DNA of 7,558 nucleotides from Nostoc cf. edaphicum LEGE 07299 (GTDB taxonomy: Bacteria; Cyanobacteriota; Cyanobacteriia; Cyanobacteriales; Nostocaceae). A model generated the notes under the pieces. The model searched no databases. It was not told the origin of the DNA and saw only the letters and a list, made by a program, of their open reading frames with translations. The stretch spans positions 1 to 7,558 of the forward strand of contig NZ_JADEXF010000134.1 of assembly GCF_015207245.1 (NCBI RefSeq), in the 5' to 3' direction. This document shows positions 6,510 to 7,558 of this stretch, piece after piece; within the stretch, counting starts at the first letter, position 1, and each line of letters opens with the position of its first letter. The translations under genes were made by a program, and so were the position numbers.

Positions 6510-6722
6510 CTAAGCTTCATCGTAGGGTTCCAAGTCTAAGAGGTAGATATAGGGTTCAACTAACTCTGGACGCTGAAATGCGATCGCTCGCAATAAATGC
6601 CAATCGTTTAAACCCTCAAAAGCATTACTATAATTATCCAGTTCCAGACGTGTAGCTAGTTCTTCTACTTCTACTGCACTCATGGCAGCAATTTCTTTTT
6701 GGGAAATGCTTAAAGTTGTCAT
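6510..6722 (-). CDS. DUF2555 family small cyanobacterial protein
   Basis: A 70-residue acidic soluble protein starting MTTLSISQKEIAAM and ending LLDLEPYDEA. I recognise the segments VEELATRLE, DNYSNAFEGLNDWHLLRAIA and FQRPELVEPYIYLL as DUF2555, a family that I know only from cyanobacteria and whose function I do not know. No signal peptide, membrane segment or catalytic motif is visible; it looks mostly helical. The open frame extends nine codons further to an ATG at 6749. I chose 6722 because GGGAGGGG sits eight bases before it, and the nine extra residues would be encoded across that ribosome binding site. It lies 86 bases upstream of coaBC in the same direction and may share its transcript, but a link to coenzyme A synthesis is not shown. 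Confidence 0.8.
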   Translation of the reverse strand: MTTLSISQKEIAAMSAVEVEELATRLELDNYSNAFEGLNDWHLLRAIAFQRPELVEPYIYLLDLEPYDEA

Positions 6723-6730
6723 AATACTTG

Positions 6731-6738
6731 CCCCTCCC
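6731..6738 (-). promoter_or_regulatory. Strong Shine-Dalgarno sequence that fixes the DUF2555 start
   Basis: GGGAGGGG on the minus strand lies eight bases upstream of the ATG at 6722. It is the clearest ribosome binding site in the window, and it argues against the in-frame ATG at 6749, which lies upstream of it. Confidence 0.75.
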
Positions 6739-6754
6739 TTATGCAGCACTCGCC

Positions 6755-6780
6755 TTCAGCATGGGTTAAGTTGCGCTGAA
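6755..6780 (-). other. Possible hairpin in the DUF2555 leader
   Basis: TTCAGC (6755-6760) and GCTGAA (6775-6780) form a perfect six-base inverted repeat with a 14-base loop, between the predicted promoter and the Shine-Dalgarno of the DUF2555 gene. It could fold in the leader RNA. No T-run follows, so it is not a terminator, and no known riboswitch was recognised. Confidence 0.3.
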
Positions 6781-6791
6781 CGCAGCCACCC

Positions 6792-6820
6792 AATATATAT
6801 TACTCATTAGAAGTCATTAA
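6792..6820 (-). promoter_or_regulatory. Weak candidate promoter for the DUF2555 gene
   Basis: TATATT (6792-6797) is a good -10 element preceded after 17 bases by TTAATG (6815-6820), a poor -35 with three of six matches. Start would fall near 6785, giving a leader of about 60 bases. The region is AT-rich, so chance matches are expected. Confidence 0.3.
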
Positions 6821-6849
6821 GTTCGTGAAAATTGTCAGAATTTGTACCA

Positions 6850-6866
6850 GAATTTATAAAAAATTC
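6850..6866 (-). terminator. AT-rich stem-loop just after the esterase gene, weak terminator candidate
   Basis: GAATTT and AAATTC form a perfect six-base stem around a five-base loop, ten bases after the stop codon of the hydrolase gene. The stem has only two G-C pairs and no clean T-run follows on the minus strand, so intrinsic termination is doubtful. Confidence 0.25.
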
Positions 6867-6876
6867 GTAATCCTGA

Positions 6877-7497
6877 CTAAGCAATTGTATTTACAACAAA
6901 ATTTCGTAGCACCTCTAACGTTTTTGGATCTATTTCATGCCCCATATCAAATTCGTGGTATTCTACTGCCACTTTTAGAGACTTTAGAGCTTCTCGTGCC
7001 TTCAAAGCAGCTTTCAGGGGCACAACTTCATCATATCTACCGTGAGTGATTAAAGTCGGCGAAATCCCACTTTTAGCTGCCGTTAGCGCGTCAGGATGTA
7101 AATACCCGCTCATGACAACTAAACCTGCTAAGGGCAATTTTGAGCCGACATCTAAAGTCATTGCTCCCCCTTGAGAAAATCCACTCAAAATGGTACGTGA
7201 CAAAGGTATGCCTGTGGTACTTTCTAAAGATTCCAAGAAATCTGTTAACAGTTGCCGACTTTCTGCCAACCCTTGATACATATTTTCTACCCGCAGGTCA
7301 TACCATGCCCTCCCTATAGGGGAATAGGGATAAGGATAAGGTGCATTGGGCAATACAAACTGGTAATCGGGTAAATTGAGCAATGGTAACAAAGATGCTA
7401 CATCCTCAGCATTGGCACCCCAACCATGCAAAGTGACAATTAAGCCTGCTGGAGGTTGAGAAGTTGCTGTAGGAACGGTAATAGCTTGTAAAGACAG
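6877..7497 (-). CDS. Alpha/beta hydrolase of the phospholipase/carboxylesterase family, apparent CTG start
   Basis: A predicted 206-residue serine hydrolase. Seen, numbered from the CTG at 7495-7497: a first beta strand GLIVTLHGWGANAED (about 18-32), the nucleophile Ser108 in GFSQGGAM, Asp156 in HGRYDEVVPL and His187 in DMGHEID, a full catalytic triad in the right order. Family knowledge: such enzymes cleave short-chain carboxylic esters or lysophospholipids in the cytoplasm; the substrate here is unknown. Start choice: the LHGWG motif needs the strand before it, so the TTG at 7431, which codes the leucine of that motif, cannot be the real start. The frame stays open to a TAG at 7516-7518 but contains no ATG, GTG or TTG upstream of 7431. 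A CTG at 7497 has AGGAG seven bases before it and gives MSLQAITVP, a plausible family N-terminus. No signal peptide. The gene stands apart from DUF2555 by about 150 bases. Confidence 0.85.
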   Translation of the reverse strand: MSLQAITVPTATSQPPAGLIVTLHGWGANAEDVASLLPLLNLPDYQFVLPNAPYPYPYSPIGRAWYDLRVENMYQGLAESRQLLTDFLESLESTTGIPLSRTILSGFSQGGAMTLDVGSKLPLAGLVVMSGYLHPDALTAAKSGISPTLITHGRYDEVVPLKAALKAREALKSLKVAVEYHEFDMGHEIDPKTLEVLRNFVVNTIA

Positions 7498-7504
7498 AGG
7501 TTTA

Positions 7505-7509
7505 CTCCT
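7505..7509 (-). promoter_or_regulatory. Shine-Dalgarno AGGAG supporting a CTG start
   Basis: AGGAG on the minus strand lies seven bases before the CTG at 7495-7497. Its spacing favours that codon as the start of the hydrolase gene rather than the TTG 64 bases further downstream. Confidence 0.55.
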
Positions 7510-7558
7510 AAAATTCTACTTTTATACATAGATCCTATCTCTTCGAGCAGAGTTAGTA
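7510..7558. other. Upstream region of the hydrolase gene, promoter not resolved
   Basis: The minus strand holds TATAAA, a possible -10, shortly before the Shine-Dalgarno. No hexamer near the expected -35 position resembles TTGACA. An out-of-frame ATG at 7529 opens only a 29-codon frame and is probably not a gene. Confidence 0.35.

Noticed and set aside
6723..6749. Nine-codon N-terminal extension of DUF2555
   Set aside because: The extra residues would be encoded across the GGGAGGGG ribosome binding site, and the family N-terminus fits the ATG at 6722.
7429..7431. TTG as start of the hydrolase gene
   Set aside because: This codon encodes the leucine of the LHGWG motif. Starting here would remove the core beta strand before the oxyanion region, and the upstream frame reads as a normal family N-terminus.

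Overview
The window looks like chromosomal DNA from a cyanobacterium, probably a filamentous heterocyst-forming type (Nostocales-like). The evidence is seven perfect copies of the cyanobacterial HIP1 octamer GCGATCGC (at 1557, 3241, 3644, 3701, 4456, 5526 and 6580), a small protein recognisable as the cyanobacterial DUF2555 family, and heptamer STRR-type repeats (TAACTCC) between two genes. All credible genes lie on the minus strand, so they read from right to left.

Right half (4439-7558), housekeeping. From right to left: a serine carboxylesterase/phospholipase-type hydrolase that seems to start at a CTG codon; a 70-residue DUF2555 protein with a strong ribosome binding site; coaBC (bifunctional coenzyme A biosynthesis flavoprotein); and, five bases after coaBC, a LipM-like octanoyl/lipoyl transferase. 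The last two are almost certainly co-transcribed, and both concern acyl-carrier cofactor chemistry.

Left half (1-4252), the most interesting part. A two-gene operon runs off the left edge. The first gene encodes a 505-residue protein with an N-terminal helical/HTH-like segment, a four-cysteine zinc-ribbon-like motif and a C-terminal PD-(D/E)xK nuclease signature (D414...D425-A-K427). Its stop codon overlaps by 17 bases the start of a very long open frame. That frame covers 917 codons and is still open at position 1. It encodes a DinG/XPD-like superfamily 2 helicase: Walker A GLPGSGKTT, a cysteine cluster like the DinG/XPD iron-sulfur site, a DEGD Walker B variant, and a TSAT motif III. This pairing matches the three-gene pPIWI_RE island described by Burroughs, Iyer and Aravind (2013), in which a divergent prokaryotic PIWI/Argonaute-like protein is encoded with an REase-fold enzyme and a DinG-family helicase. 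They predicted an RNA-guided restriction system that acts on R-loops of invading DNA. The PIWI gene is not in the window. If the assignment is right, it should lie just beyond the left edge, downstream of the helicase.

The defence operon has its own promoter in the 186-base gap after the LipM-like gene: TTGACA, a 17-base spacer, then TACTGT. The -10 element sits inside a perfect palindrome, TTTACAGTAAA. A second perfect palindrome, CGCTGTACAGCG, and a further half-site lie upstream, so repression by a DNA-binding regulator is plausible. No tRNA, rRNA, CRISPR array, transposase or integrase was seen.
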